From an uncultured Eubacteriaceae bacterium (GTDB lineage: Bacteria; Bacillota; Clostridia; Eubacteriales; UBA1433), in the NCBI GenBank assembly GCA_937880125.1, contig CALFLU010000078.1, positions 1 through 22,688 on the forward strand: 22,688 bases of DNA, in the 5' to 3' direction. The stretch's first letter is position 1, and the number at the start of each line of letters is the position of its first letter. The position numbers and the translations under genes were made by a program. Below are positions 1 to 7,600 of the stretch, piece after piece. Below the pieces are notes generated by a model, which searched no databases, was not told the DNA's origin, and was given only the letters and a program-made list of their open reading frames with translations.

Positions 1-6
1 TTTCAA

Positions 7-1644
7 GTGAGAAGAAATTATAATAAACGAATCGAAAAAGCCAATGCGCGCATTGTGCGCAAAAAAAGCCGTCGACACTTAATTGATGAAATGACCTATG
101 TGCGTTGGCAAAAAGAATCCTTGCGTAAAAAGCAAAGAGGTGTCAAACCAAATTTGACTTCCTTTGGGGTGTGGATGCAAGAGACAGACTATAAGTTGCT
201 GCGCATACAATGTGTATTGAAGTTTTATTATTCGGTACTGAAAGAAAAAGTGCTTCGCGCCGCCGGCGCCGTCAAAGCCAATCAAACAAAAGCCGTTATC
301 GCCTTTTGCGCAACGTTTCTCTTTGCGCTGTTGTTGTTTATGCCGCAGTTGGCACACGGCTATACGGTATATTTAAACGGCGACGAGGTGGGGGTGGTCA
401 AAGAGCCCGAAATATTTGAAAACTCCTTGAAAAATATCGAAAACGATATGAGTCAGTGGTATGATATTGGGGATTTGTACTATGAACAAACCGTGGTATA
501 TACAAAAGCGCCGGTATCCAAATCGGCCGGCATGATGGATGCGGAGACATGCAAGCAAAAGATTTATCAAGAGGGTTTTGAACTATACGTCAAAGGCGTT
601 ATTTTATATGTAGACGGCCAGGAGTTGGCTTCCGTCGGCTCCAAAGAAGACGGACAAGCGGTGATGAAAGAGCTGACAATGCAGTATTCGTCCACCAATG
701 AAAATGAAAAACTCATTGGGGAAGCGCAGATTGATCAGGCCATCACCATGGAAGAAAAAATCATTCCTATGTCGCAAATTAAGTCTGTGGACAGTGTTGT
801 TTCTTCTGTGTTTAACGATGAAGTGCAACCGACAAGCACTGAGAACGCTGCGGTATTGGCAAGCAGTGCAGATGCAAAAACCGCGATGGAACTCACCGAC
901 AGCGGTCGGGTGATGACGGCATTTAGCATTGATAAAGACAAATTTAAAACGAGTGCGGCAGCCACGGAAAAGCCGCTGATTACCATTAAGACAACCAAGG
1001 AAATCATTTACAGCGAATCGGTTGCCTATGGCAAGAAATTTGAATATGATTCCACGATGTATGAGGGAGCCGAACGCATTAAATCGGCAGGAATAGAAGG
1101 GGAAGAAAAAGTGACGGCGGTGGTTTCTTACGAAAACGGAAAAGAAATCAGCCGACAAATTCAAACCCGAGAAAGAGTCAAAGAACCGGTGGATTCTGTG
1201 GTCGTTATGGGCACGATGCCGCTGCCTTCGGTGCGCAGTTCGGGAAGCTTTGTGGTGCCGGCAAGCGGAACGGTCTCAGCGATTGCAAAACCCGGCTCTC
1301 ACGGTCCCGGTTATGCCGTGGATATTGCAAATCAAACGGGGACGCCGATCTATGCATCCGACTCAGGGGTTGTGGTCCTGGCAAAATGGTATTTTGGCTA
1401 CGGCAATTGCATCATCATCAACCATGCAGGCGGTTATTCTACACTCTATGGTCACTTGTCTGCCTACAAAGTCAGCGTAGGTGCAACGGTAGAGCAAGGG
1501 CAAGTCATTGGCAGCATGGGCAATACGGGCAACAGCACAGGCCCTCACCTGCACTTTGCAATTCGAATCAACGAAAAGCCCACGATGATCAGAAACTACT
1601 TTTCGTTCTTGCAAATAGGGCGACGTGTCACGGCGCTGCAGTAA
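7..1644 (+). CDS. Membrane-anchored G5 domain / M23 family metallopeptidase
   Basis: Predicted cell-wall peptidase of the lysostaphin/LytM type (M23), which cuts peptidoglycan peptides outside the membrane. Residues 1-95 are very basic and should be cytoplasmic; one membrane segment lies at about 96-115. Two short YxVYxxG-type repeats (about 119-150 and 190-225) follow, then a G5-like domain at about 320-402, then the M23 domain at about 418-535. The M23 core shows LYGHLS (H483) and PHLHF (H514, H516), plus D439 in the AVDIAN motif. The usual first zinc ligand, four residues before the Asp, is Gly; a His sits seven before (H432). The start used is a GTG at base 7, but no ribosome binding site is visible and the frame is open to the left edge, so the gene may begin outside the window. 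A terminator follows it. The family call is firm; the exact bond cut is unknown. Confidence 0.88.
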   Translation: MRRNYNKRIEKANARIVRKKSRRHLIDEMTYVRWQKESLRKKQRGVKPNLTSFGVWMQETDYKLLRIQCVLKFYYSVLKEKVLRAAGAVKANQTKAVIAFCATFLFALLLFMPQLAHGYTVYLNGDEVGVVKEPEIFENSLKNIENDMSQWYDIGDLYYEQTVVYTKAPVSKSAGMMDAETCKQKIYQEGFELYVKGVILYVDGQELASVGSKEDGQAVMKELTMQYSSTNENEKLIGEAQIDQAITMEEKIIPMSQIKSVDSVVSSVFNDEVQPTSTENAAVLASSADAKTAMELTDSGRVMTAFSIDKDKFKTSAAATEKPLITIKTTKEIIYSESVAYGKKFEYDSTMYEGAERIKSAGIEGEEKVTAVVSYENGKEISRQIQTRERVKEPVDSVVVMGTMPLPSVRSSGSFVVPASGTVSAIAKPGSHGPGYAVDIANQTGTPIYASDSGVVVLAKWYFGYGNCIIINHAGGYSTLYGHLSAYKVSVGATVEQGQVIGSMGNTGNSTGPHLHFAIRINEKPTMIRNYFSFLQIGRRVTALQ

Positions 1645-1658
1645 ATTATTGAAACAGC

Positions 1659-1688
1659 AAAGACCATGCATATGCATGGTCTTTTTTT
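1659..1688 (+). terminator. Intrinsic terminator after the M23 peptidase gene
   Basis: A 12-bp inverted repeat (AAAGACCATGCA with TGCATGGTCTTT) is followed by a T-run. It lies 14 bases after the peptidase stop and ends just before the convergent murB stop. The T-run is on the plus-strand side, so it mainly serves the peptidase gene. Confidence 0.85.
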
Positions 1689-1711
1689 TATAAAATCTTT
1701 CATGATAAAAA

Positions 1712-2620
1712 TTAAGTGCCGAGAATTTGCACCTCTGTTTCTAATGTGATACCAAAGGCGTCTTGCACGGTGCGGCGAACCATGTCGATGGTATCGATAA
1801 TATCTTGCGCTGTGGCATGGTTATAATTGATGATGAAGCCCGCGTGTTTTTCGCTGACTTTGGCGCCACCCACGCCACGCCCTTTCAGCCCGCATTGTTC
1901 AATGAGTTGGCCTGCATAGTATCCGACAGGACGCTTGAATGTGCTGCCGGCAGAAGGATACTCCAAGGGCTGTTTTTCTCTGCGCTTTGCATTGATGGAA
2001 GACATTTTGGCATAGATGGATGCCGGTGGTGCGTAGGTGGCATGAAAATCGGCATTGAGAATAACAGCGCCGTTGTGGTGAAACGCGCTTGAGCGATAGG
2101 CAAACTCCAATTGGTCCGCAGGAAGGATAGTCATGGTGCCGTCGGCTGTCAGTGCGTGCACTTGGGTCAACACATCTTTGATCTCGCCGCCGTAGGCTCC
2201 GGCGTTCATGTAGACGGCACCGCCCACCGTGCCCGGAATGCCCGATAAAAATTCGAGTCCGCTCAGACCTTGTTCGGCGGCAGATTGGCTGAGGGCAGAA
2301 AGCAGCATGCCTGCGTGCGCATGAAGGGTGGTACCACTGACAACGGGTGCAAAACTGCCGTGAAAAAAACGTATCAACACGCCGCCATATCCCGTGTCTT
2401 TTACGAGCAGGTTGGTTCCATTGCCGATAACCATATATTTCAGCGCATGTTTTTTGAGCAGACAAACCGTGCGCTGCAGTGTTTGTGCCTCGGAAATATG
2501 AAGCAAAATATCTGCACGTCCGCCTGCCTTAAAAGAAGTGTATTGCGACATGTCTGCGTTGCATTGCACGGCGGAAGAATCAAGAAATGCGGAAAGTTCG
2601 TCTAAAAAAGAAGCATACAT
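1712..2620 (-). CDS. murB: UDP-N-acetylenolpyruvoylglucosamine reductase (MurB)
   Basis: MurB reduces UDP-GlcNAc-enolpyruvate to UDP-MurNAc with NADPH and bound FAD, the second committed step of peptidoglycan precursor synthesis in the cytoplasm. The 302-residue protein has the FAD-binding PP-loop region (YTSFKAGGRAD, VIGNGTNLLV, GIPGTVGGAVYMNAGAYGGE) and the C-terminal MurB domain with PSAGSTFKRP. There S226 corresponds to the serine that protonates the enolpyruvyl carbon in characterised MurB enzymes. The length and the short SAGSTFKRP region fit the type found in Firmicutes. The ATG start has an AAAGGAAA ribosome binding site a few bases upstream. It is convergent with the M23 peptidase gene, so two cell-wall genes sit side by side, and divergent from tadA. 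Confidence 0.97.
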   Translation of the reverse strand: MYASFLDELSAFLDSSAVQCNADMSQYTSFKAGGRADILLHISEAQTLQRTVCLLKKHALKYMVIGNGTNLLVKDTGYGGVLIRFFHGSFAPVVSGTTLHAHAGMLLSALSQSAAEQGLSGLEFLSGIPGTVGGAVYMNAGAYGGEIKDVLTQVHALTADGTMTILPADQLEFAYRSSAFHHNGAVILNADFHATYAPPASIYAKMSSINAKRREKQPLEYPSAGSTFKRPVGYYAGQLIEQCGLKGRGVGGAKVSEKHAGFIINYNHATAQDIIDTIDMVRRTVQDAFGITLETEVQILGT

Positions 2621-2655
2621 TACTTTGGTTTCCTTTGTTGCATGGTATAGGCGTT

Positions 2656-2684
2656 ATTATACTACAAAGGAAGAAAAATGAGAA
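2656..2684 (-). promoter_or_regulatory. Promoter candidate for murB
   Basis: On the minus strand a perfect -10 TATAAT (2661-2656) lies 17 bp from a weak -35 TTCTCA (2684-2679), about 36-41 bases upstream of the murB ATG. The -35 matches consensus at four of six positions. Confidence 0.5.
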
Positions 2685-2716
2685 ACAAATTCGGCAATCT
2701 GCAAAGAAGCGCACAC

Positions 2717-2744
2717 TTGCATAAAACCGCTCAGGCGTTATAAT
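2717..2744 (+). promoter_or_regulatory. Promoter candidate for tadA
   Basis: TTGCAT (2717-2722) is followed after 16 bp by a perfect TATAAT (2739-2744). The expected start of transcription is near 2751, right at the GGAGG ribosome binding site, so the mRNA leader would be only about a dozen bases. Confidence 0.65.
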
Positions 2745-2762
2745 GTTTTGTGGAGGAAAATT

Positions 2763-3224
2763 ATGTTCGATAAAATGGATCAGGCAATTAAAATGGCAAA
2801 AAAGGCCTACGAGGAGCAAGAAGTGCCCGTGGGTGCGGCAATCTATCAGGGTGATAGGCTCATTGCCGTAGCACACAATCTGTGTAAAAAAAACAATTCA
2901 CCCACAGCGCATGCCGAAATGATTGTCATTGAACAGGCGCTGCGCTCTTTGCAAACAACCTATCTGCAGGGATGTGAACTATATGTGACCATAGAGCCGT
3001 GCATGATGTGCATGGGCGCAATTTTGGCTGCAAGACTCAGCAGGCTGGTTTATGGCGCCATTGAGCCGCAAAGCGGGTTTGTGGAATCCACCGTGCATAT
3101 TCAAACCCTTGCCAATACAAAAAATATAGAAATTTACAGCGGGATTCGAGAAGAAGAATGCGCCAAGCTGATGCAGCGGTTTTTTTATGAAGCGAGAAAT
3201 AGAGATGGAAAGATAACGTTGTAG
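2763..3224 (+). CDS. tadA: tRNA-specific adenosine deaminase (TadA)
   Basis: TadA converts adenosine-34 of tRNA-Arg(ACG) to inosine, so that one tRNA reads several arginine codons. The 153-residue protein has the cytidine-deaminase-fold signature: H50-A-E52, in which His binds zinc and Glu shuttles the proton, and P79-C-x-x-C with C80 and C83 completing the zinc site. The spacing matches TadA rather than the free-nucleoside deaminases. An in-frame TTG lies 15 bases upstream, but GGAGG at 2752-2756 is correctly spaced only for the ATG at 2763. In many Firmicutes the SRP RNA gene follows tadA; here the next gene begins about 50 bases downstream and there is no room for it. Guanine deaminase is a less likely alternative. 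Confidence 0.94.
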   Translation: MFDKMDQAIKMAKKAYEEQEVPVGAAIYQGDRLIAVAHNLCKKNNSPTAHAEMIVIEQALRSLQTTYLQGCELYVTIEPCMMCMGAILAARLSRLVYGAIEPQSGFVESTVHIQTLANTKNIEIYSGIREEECAKLMQRFFYEARNRDGKITL

Positions 3225-3225
3225 T

Positions 3226-3234
3226 TGGTATAAT
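3226..3234 (+). promoter_or_regulatory. Extended -10 promoter candidate before the small lipoprotein gene
   Basis: TGGTATAAT directly after the tadA stop codon is a perfect -10 with the TGn extension. No good -35 is seen 16-18 bp upstream. It could start transcription of the lipoprotein gene at 3277. Confidence 0.5.
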
Positions 3235-3276
3235 AAAGCAGTGCGAAAATACTGTTTTGAGATAGAGAGGGACAAA

Positions 3277-3693
3277 ATGAAAGTGAAATTCAAAGCTATT
3301 TTAGCAGTTGTTGTATTGTGCATCGCTGTCTTGTCACTGGCAGGGTGCATACCGGGCGCAGAGCCCGAAAAAACGGAAGAAGAAAAAATGGTCAAAGCTT
3401 TTATCAATGATTTGATTGATGAAAAATACGAAGAAATAAAAAATACCTATGTTTTTGCGGACAGTTATGTATTTGACGCACAAAAGCAGGGTGCGATATT
3501 AAAGGGATTTTATGAAAAATACGGAGAAAAATCGGCGATTTCACAGGTATTGAAAGCCAAAGACACCGCTGATGAAACGTATTATCGCGAGTTGCTTTTA
3601 GACGACGGAAAAATTTGGCTCAATGTGACGCTCAACGAGGCAAATCAAATCGTTGATTTTTCCATCACGGACAAGGGTGTCTACGAAAATTAA
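3277..3693 (+). CDS. Small lipoprotein with a DUF3887-like domain
   Basis: A 138-residue predicted lipoprotein of unknown function. It has a signal peptide with a lipobox LAGC at residues 21-24, so C24 should be lipidated and the protein held on the outer face of the membrane. A Glu/Lys-rich linker is followed by a compact alpha+beta domain (about 40-135). Its pattern, with a VKAFINDLIDEKYEEI helix and a closing strand containing NQIVDFSI, resembles DUF3887-type domains that often precede secreted alpha/beta-hydrolases. The next gene encodes just such a fusion, so this is probably a hydrolase-less paralogue of that gene's N-terminal part. The ATG at 3277 has GAGAGGGA upstream and starts the signal peptide; an upstream in-frame GTG at 3241 has no such support. 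Confidence 0.75.
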   Translation: MKVKFKAILAVVVLCIAVLSLAGCIPGAEPEKTEEEKMVKAFINDLIDEKYEEIKNTYVFADSYVFDAQKQGAILKGFYEKYGEKSAISQVLKAKDTADETYYRELLLDDGKIWLNVTLNEANQIVDFSITDKGVYEN

Positions 3694-3833
3694 GCACCCT
3701 TCAGGCAGCGCAAAGACAGTGACCTTGTTGGATTTGGCAGTGCGCTGAAACAACGGGTCTGAGGAGCATGATTCTGCGTAAAGACACGGTTAAAATCAAA
3801 ATGTCTTTTAGGCAGCTGCTGCGAGGAGGTTTT

Positions 3834-5135
3834 ATGAAAAAAATAAAAAAAGCGGTGGCGCTGTGGTTATGCATCGCCCTTTGTGTAGCGCTTTTGGCAG
3901 GGTGCACAGGGCTCAGTGCGGCAAATCGGCAAACCGCCGAAGCTTATATACAAGATTATTTTCAACAAAATTTTTCAAAAATGGTCAGTGATTACACCTA
4001 TTCGCAAGAGGCAAAAGCCGCCATTACACAAGATGTTCTAAAAGGGTCCTATGAAGTGATTGTGGGGCATCTCGGTGTGCCGGACAGTTTAGAAAAACAA
4101 AAGGATTCGCTGCCCAATCGAGCGACATATCTGGCGGTGTTTCGCTCCGGCAGTCTTTTGGCGCACGTTGTTTTCAATGAAAAAGACGAAATCATCGGTT
4201 TTTTTATCGAGCCCTATGATACGTTGACAATGCCGGAGACGATTGTTGAAAAAGAAATTAAATTCGGAGAGCAAGACTATCCGCTGACCGGGACGCTGAC
4301 AAGTCCCCGTGATGCACAGAGCAATACCGTTGTAATTTTGGTTGCGGGTTCCGGACCTTCTGACCGCAATGAGAGCCTGGGTGTGCTCAAGCCTTTTCGC
4401 GATATTGCCTGGGGACTGTCTCAGCGCAACATCAGTGTTTTTCGATACGACAAGCGAACCTATACGCACAAAACAAAATTGGCACAAGCGGAAAACTTTA
4501 CGGTGGATGACGAAATTATTGATGATGTGACCTATGCCTATTATAAAATGCATGCGTTGGGCTATGACAATATTTATATCTTGGGACACAGTTTCAGCGG
4601 GCATTTAATGGGGCGCATTACCAAAGAGTTGCCCTGGGCAGAAGGCTATATAATTATGGCGGGAAATGTTACGCCGATAGAGGATTTGGCGCTTGCTCAA
4701 GTCAAATATCTCTCAGAGTTTGACGGAAAAGTTTCGCAGGAAGAAATGGCGGAAATTCAAAAGTGGGAAGTGCAAAATACCAATATCAAAAACCTGACAA
4801 AAGAAAATGCCGCCTCCTACACCACCGAAGAGCTCATGGGCGCACCTGCGTCTTATTGGCTGGATTTAAAAGGATATGACCCGCTGAGTGTGGCAAAAAG
4901 CCGCGGCAAGCTGTTGGTGTTGCAGGGTGCGAATGATTATCAGGTTTCCGTACACGAATACGCGCTGTGGCAAAACGGGCTTGCAGGCCACAAAAATGTG
5001 ACGTTTAAATTGTACGATAAATTGAATCACTTGTTCATGCCCTCTAAAGTCATGAACGCAAGTGACTATCAGACGATGAACTATGTGGACAACGTTGTGC
5101 TGGACGATATTGCCGCTTTTACAGGCAATCAATAA
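3834..5135 (+). CDS. Lipoprotein with DUF3887-like domain and alpha/beta-hydrolase domain
   Basis: A 433-residue extracytoplasmic lipoprotein, predicted serine hydrolase. The lipobox LAGC places the lipidated cysteine at residue 24. A DUF3887-like domain covers about 28-115, then an alpha/beta-hydrolase of the family whose oxyanion loop reads VAGSGPSDRN. The likely triad is S253 (GHSFSG), D368 (GANDYQ) and H399 (NHLF), spaced as in the family. The nucleophile elbow reads G-H-S-F-S rather than the usual GxSxG, so the last Gly is Ser. The substrate is unknown; esters or acyl groups are possible. The start is the ATG at 3834 preceded by GAGGAGG at 3822-3828; an upstream in-frame ATG at 3768 would bury the signal peptide. 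The ABC ATPase gene follows nine bases after the stop, which suggests one transcript. Confidence 0.85.
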   Translation: MKKIKKAVALWLCIALCVALLAGCTGLSAANRQTAEAYIQDYFQQNFSKMVSDYTYSQEAKAAITQDVLKGSYEVIVGHLGVPDSLEKQKDSLPNRATYLAVFRSGSLLAHVVFNEKDEIIGFFIEPYDTLTMPETIVEKEIKFGEQDYPLTGTLTSPRDAQSNTVVILVAGSGPSDRNESLGVLKPFRDIAWGLSQRNISVFRYDKRTYTHKTKLAQAENFTVDDEIIDDVTYAYYKMHALGYDNIYILGHSFSGHLMGRITKELPWAEGYIIMAGNVTPIEDLALAQVKYLSEFDGKVSQEEMAEIQKWEVQNTNIKNLTKENAASYTTEELMGAPASYWLDLKGYDPLSVAKSRGKLLVLQGANDYQVSVHEYALWQNGLAGHKNVTFKLYDKLNHLFMPSKVMNASDYQTMNYVDNVVLDDIAAFTGNQ

Positions 5136-5144
5136 GGAGAGAAT

Positions 5145-5870
5145 ATGTTAAAAGTAGATGCGATTTCGAAAGCCTACGGCAAGGCGGCCGTCAAAGCCGT
5201 GGATTCGGTGAGTTTTGAAGTGAAAAAAGGGGAAATATACGGATTTTTGGGGCCCAACGGGGCCGGCAAAACCACGATGATCAAGATGATTGTGGGGCTG
5301 TTAAGACCCGATAGCGGAACCATAACCGTAAACGGAATTAATATATGGAATGAACCTGTCAAGGGCAAAAAAATGCTCAGTTATGTGCCTGATAATCCGC
5401 AAATCTACACAAAGCTTAAAGGAATCGAGTACCTGAATTTTATCGGCGATGTCTATGGTGTGCAGATCCACGAAAGAAAAGAACGAATCGAAAAATATGC
5501 GACGCTTTTCGAAATCAATCATGTGCTTGGCGATATCATTGAAAGCTATTCCCACGGAATGCAGCAAAAAATTGTTTTAATCGGGGCGTTGTTGCATGAG
5601 CCGAAATTGTTGATTTTGGACGAGCCCATGGTGGGGCTGGACCCCAAAGCCTCTTTTACGCTCAAAGAATTGATGCGCAGTTATTGCGAAAACGGAAACA
5701 GCGTCTTTTTTTCGACCCATATTTTGGACGTGGCACAGCGCATTTGCGATCGGGTGGCCATTATCGATAAAGGCAGCCTGGTGACACAGGGCACCATTGC
5801 CCAATTACAGGAAAAAATGGGTGAAGACGACAGCTTGGAAGAAATGTTTTTGGAGATTACAAAACAATGA
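5145..5870 (+). CDS. ABC transporter ATP-binding protein
   Basis: A 241-residue ABC ATPase that should drive the permease encoded next. Walker A is GPNGAGKTT (36-44), Walker B LLILDEP (155-161) with the catalytic Glu at 160, and the H-loop His is 192. The signature is SHGMQ (136-140) rather than LSGGQ, and the Q-loop position reads YVPDNPQ with Asp where Gln is usual; both variants occur in the ABC-2 exporter group related to YhaQ/EcsA. The start has AAGGAGA upstream, overlapping the preceding lipoprotein stop. The stop overlaps the permease ATG in ATGA, so the two are translationally coupled. The transported substrate is unknown. Confidence 0.93.
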   Translation: MLKVDAISKAYGKAAVKAVDSVSFEVKKGEIYGFLGPNGAGKTTMIKMIVGLLRPDSGTITVNGINIWNEPVKGKKMLSYVPDNPQIYTKLKGIEYLNFIGDVYGVQIHERKERIEKYATLFEINHVLGDIIESYSHGMQQKIVLIGALLHEPKLLILDEPMVGLDPKASFTLKELMRSYCENGNSVFFSTHILDVAQRICDRVAIIDKGSLVTQGTIAQLQEKMGEDDSLEEMFLEITKQ

Positions 5871-7546
5871 GAGAGTTATTTGTTTTGAGCAAATACAGCA
5901 TCAAAAATGTGTATGGTCTTTCAGCGCTTTTGTATAACCGAAAGAAAAATAAAAATTCTCCCATCCGCATTGTTTTGGCTGTGATTTTGATTGTCCTGCT
6001 GTTGCCTTCTTATGTGTTATATGTAGCGTTTACTTCTATATTGTATCGCTCTTACGAGGCGTTGAATCAAGTCAGTGCCTATCCGGTACAGTTTTTGGCT
6101 GTTACCTGCGTGGTCATCATGATTTTTGCCATCAGTTACATTATTTCGTATTTTTATATGTCAAAGGATTTAGACACATTGCTGGCGCTTCCGATCAAAC
6201 CGCGCAACATTATTTTTTCAAAACTTTTGACGATATTGCTTACGGAGTATTTGTTTGTCTTTCCGATTATGTTGCCGGTGATAATCACCTACGGCATCAA
6301 TCAGCAGGCAGGGGTGCTCTATTATCTTTATGCTTTGCTCGGCTTGCTTATTTTGCCCCTTGTGGTGCTGGGCATTATCAGTATCTTGGTAATGGCGCTG
6401 ATGCGCGGAGCCAATTTGGGGTTAAAAAAAGACAAGGCACAGCTGATTATTTTGTTTTTCACATTGGCCATTGTCATGGCAGTGCAGTTCGGTGCAACGA
6501 AAATGGGTTCCACCATGGGCGGGCAAGACTCCGCAGCGGTTATCAACACTATGTTGCAAAATTCCAATGCGCTGTTGGATGTCATTGCCAAAATCTTCTT
6601 TCCCGCCACCTTGGCAGGCAAGGCAATGGTGTTTTATAATCAGATGGCAGGGCTGTGGTATCTTTTTCTGTTTTTGGCGCTTGCCTTTGCCGTGGTGCTC
6701 TTATGCGGCATTGTCGGAGAAAAATTTTACATTCAATCCCTGCTTTCCGCGGCGCAAAGCGGTACGCGCAAAAAGGCAAAACAGGCGCAAAAACCGTTGA
6801 AAGAAGCACAAAGTCAGCGGCCAATGGTGGCAATATTGAAAAATGACTTTCGATTGATTTTAAAGACCCCTGTTTTTATGTATAACAGCATTGGCATGGT
6901 GATTGTGATGCCTTTGGTGTTGGTGATAATGTCCGTGGCTTCAGGCATGCAACAGCTTCTCACGCCGCAAATGATTGCGGGCTATGAGGTGCAGGCAACG
7001 CTGATTATTGCTGCTTTTTTTGCATTCTTTGTAGGCTTTAACCCCACGGCGGCAACCACCTTTTCGCGGGAGGGGCAAAGTTTTTGGATTACCAAAACCA
7101 TGCCGGTAGGTACCAATGAGCAGATGAACGCCCGTTTGTTGACGCATTTTTTGATTAATTTGGCGACATTGATTTTAAGCGGCATCGCCATTTTCTTTGT
7201 GACAAAAATCAATGCAGCTGTTTTGATTGCGGCGGTGGTGTTGGGCTTTATCATTACTGTGCCTGCGGGATATTTTTCGTTTCTTTTGGATGCTTCCAGA
7301 CCTTCGCTGTTTTGGGACAATCCCCAGCGAGCCATTAAGCAAAATGTCAATGTTTTATTTGCGGGATTGTTTCAATTTGTGTATCTGTTGATATGCGGTG
7401 CGCTTGCGGTTTTGTTTTTATTCGTTATTCCCAACAAACAGGCGGCCTTGGCGCTGATTGTGCTCTTTGGCATAGTCATGTGTGTCATATGTGACAGGAT
7501 AAGCAGAAAAAAATTTCAAAAATCGTTTTTTGATATTGACATCTAA
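5867..7546 (+). CDS. ABC transporter permease (ABC-2-like exporter)
   Basis: A 559-residue integral membrane protein, the membrane part of the transporter with the preceding ATPase; the two genes overlap by four bases. Long hydrophobic segments appear in two blocks: about six near residues 30-290, and another six or so after a soluble basic stretch (KKAKQAQKPLKEAQ, about 303-316). Motifs such as LDTLLALPIKPRNIIFSKL between membrane segments are typical of large ABC-2-type permeases that lack a periplasmic domain. There is no sign of a substrate-binding protein gene nearby, so export is more likely than import. The substrate cannot be inferred. The stop codon is two bases beyond the end of the -35 element of the rubrerythrin promoter, and no terminator separates the two genes. 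Confidence 0.88.
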   Translation: MRELFVLSKYSIKNVYGLSALLYNRKKNKNSPIRIVLAVILIVLLLPSYVLYVAFTSILYRSYEALNQVSAYPVQFLAVTCVVIMIFAISYIISYFYMSKDLDTLLALPIKPRNIIFSKLLTILLTEYLFVFPIMLPVIITYGINQQAGVLYYLYALLGLLILPLVVLGIISILVMALMRGANLGLKKDKAQLIILFFTLAIVMAVQFGATKMGSTMGGQDSAAVINTMLQNSNALLDVIAKIFFPATLAGKAMVFYNQMAGLWYLFLFLALAFAVVLLCGIVGEKFYIQSLLSAAQSGTRKKAKQAQKPLKEAQSQRPMVAILKNDFRLILKTPVFMYNSIGMVIVMPLVLVIMSVASGMQQLLTPQMIAGYEVQATLIIAAFFAFFVGFNPTAATTFSREGQSFWITKTMPVGTNEQMNARLLTHFLINLATLILSGIAIFFVTKINAAVLIAAVVLGFIITVPAGYFSFLLDASRPSLFWDNPQRAIKQNVNVLFAGLFQFVYLLICGALAVLFLFVIPNKQAALALIVLFGIVMCVICDRISRKKFQKSFFDIDI

Positions 7547-7564
7547 AATAAAATGATATAGAAT
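7536..7564 (+). promoter_or_regulatory. Promoter of the rubrerythrin gene
   Basis: A perfect -35 TTGACA (7536-7541), inside the end of the permease gene, is separated by 17 bp from TAGAAT (7559-7564). The expected transcription start is near 7571, inside the palindrome listed next. Confidence 0.8.
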
Positions 7565-7565
7565 C

Positions 7566-7584
7566 AATAATAAGAATTATTATT
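7566..7584 (+). promoter_or_regulatory. Operator candidate (Fur/PerR-like palindrome) at the rubrerythrin start site
   Basis: A perfect AT-only inverted repeat with 8-bp arms, AATAATAA and TTATTATT, around a GAA spacer. It directly follows the -10 and covers the predicted transcription start, the position expected for a repressor. Composition and size resemble Fur-family boxes such as the PerR box (TTATAATnATTATAA), but the spacing differs, so the regulator is inferred. In Clostridium acetobutylicum, reverse rubrerythrin is repressed by PerR. Confidence 0.5.
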
Positions 7585-7600
7585 ATATTAGGAGGAAGTT

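Noticed and set aside
604..1164. Long open frame opposite the M23 peptidase gene
   Set aside because: It lies entirely antisense to a well-supported gene, has no ribosome binding site or domain pattern, and looks like a codon-bias shadow.
3225..3276. SRP RNA gene expected after tadA
   Set aside because: The gap is about 50 bases and shows no SRP RNA hairpin (no GGAA tetraloop region).
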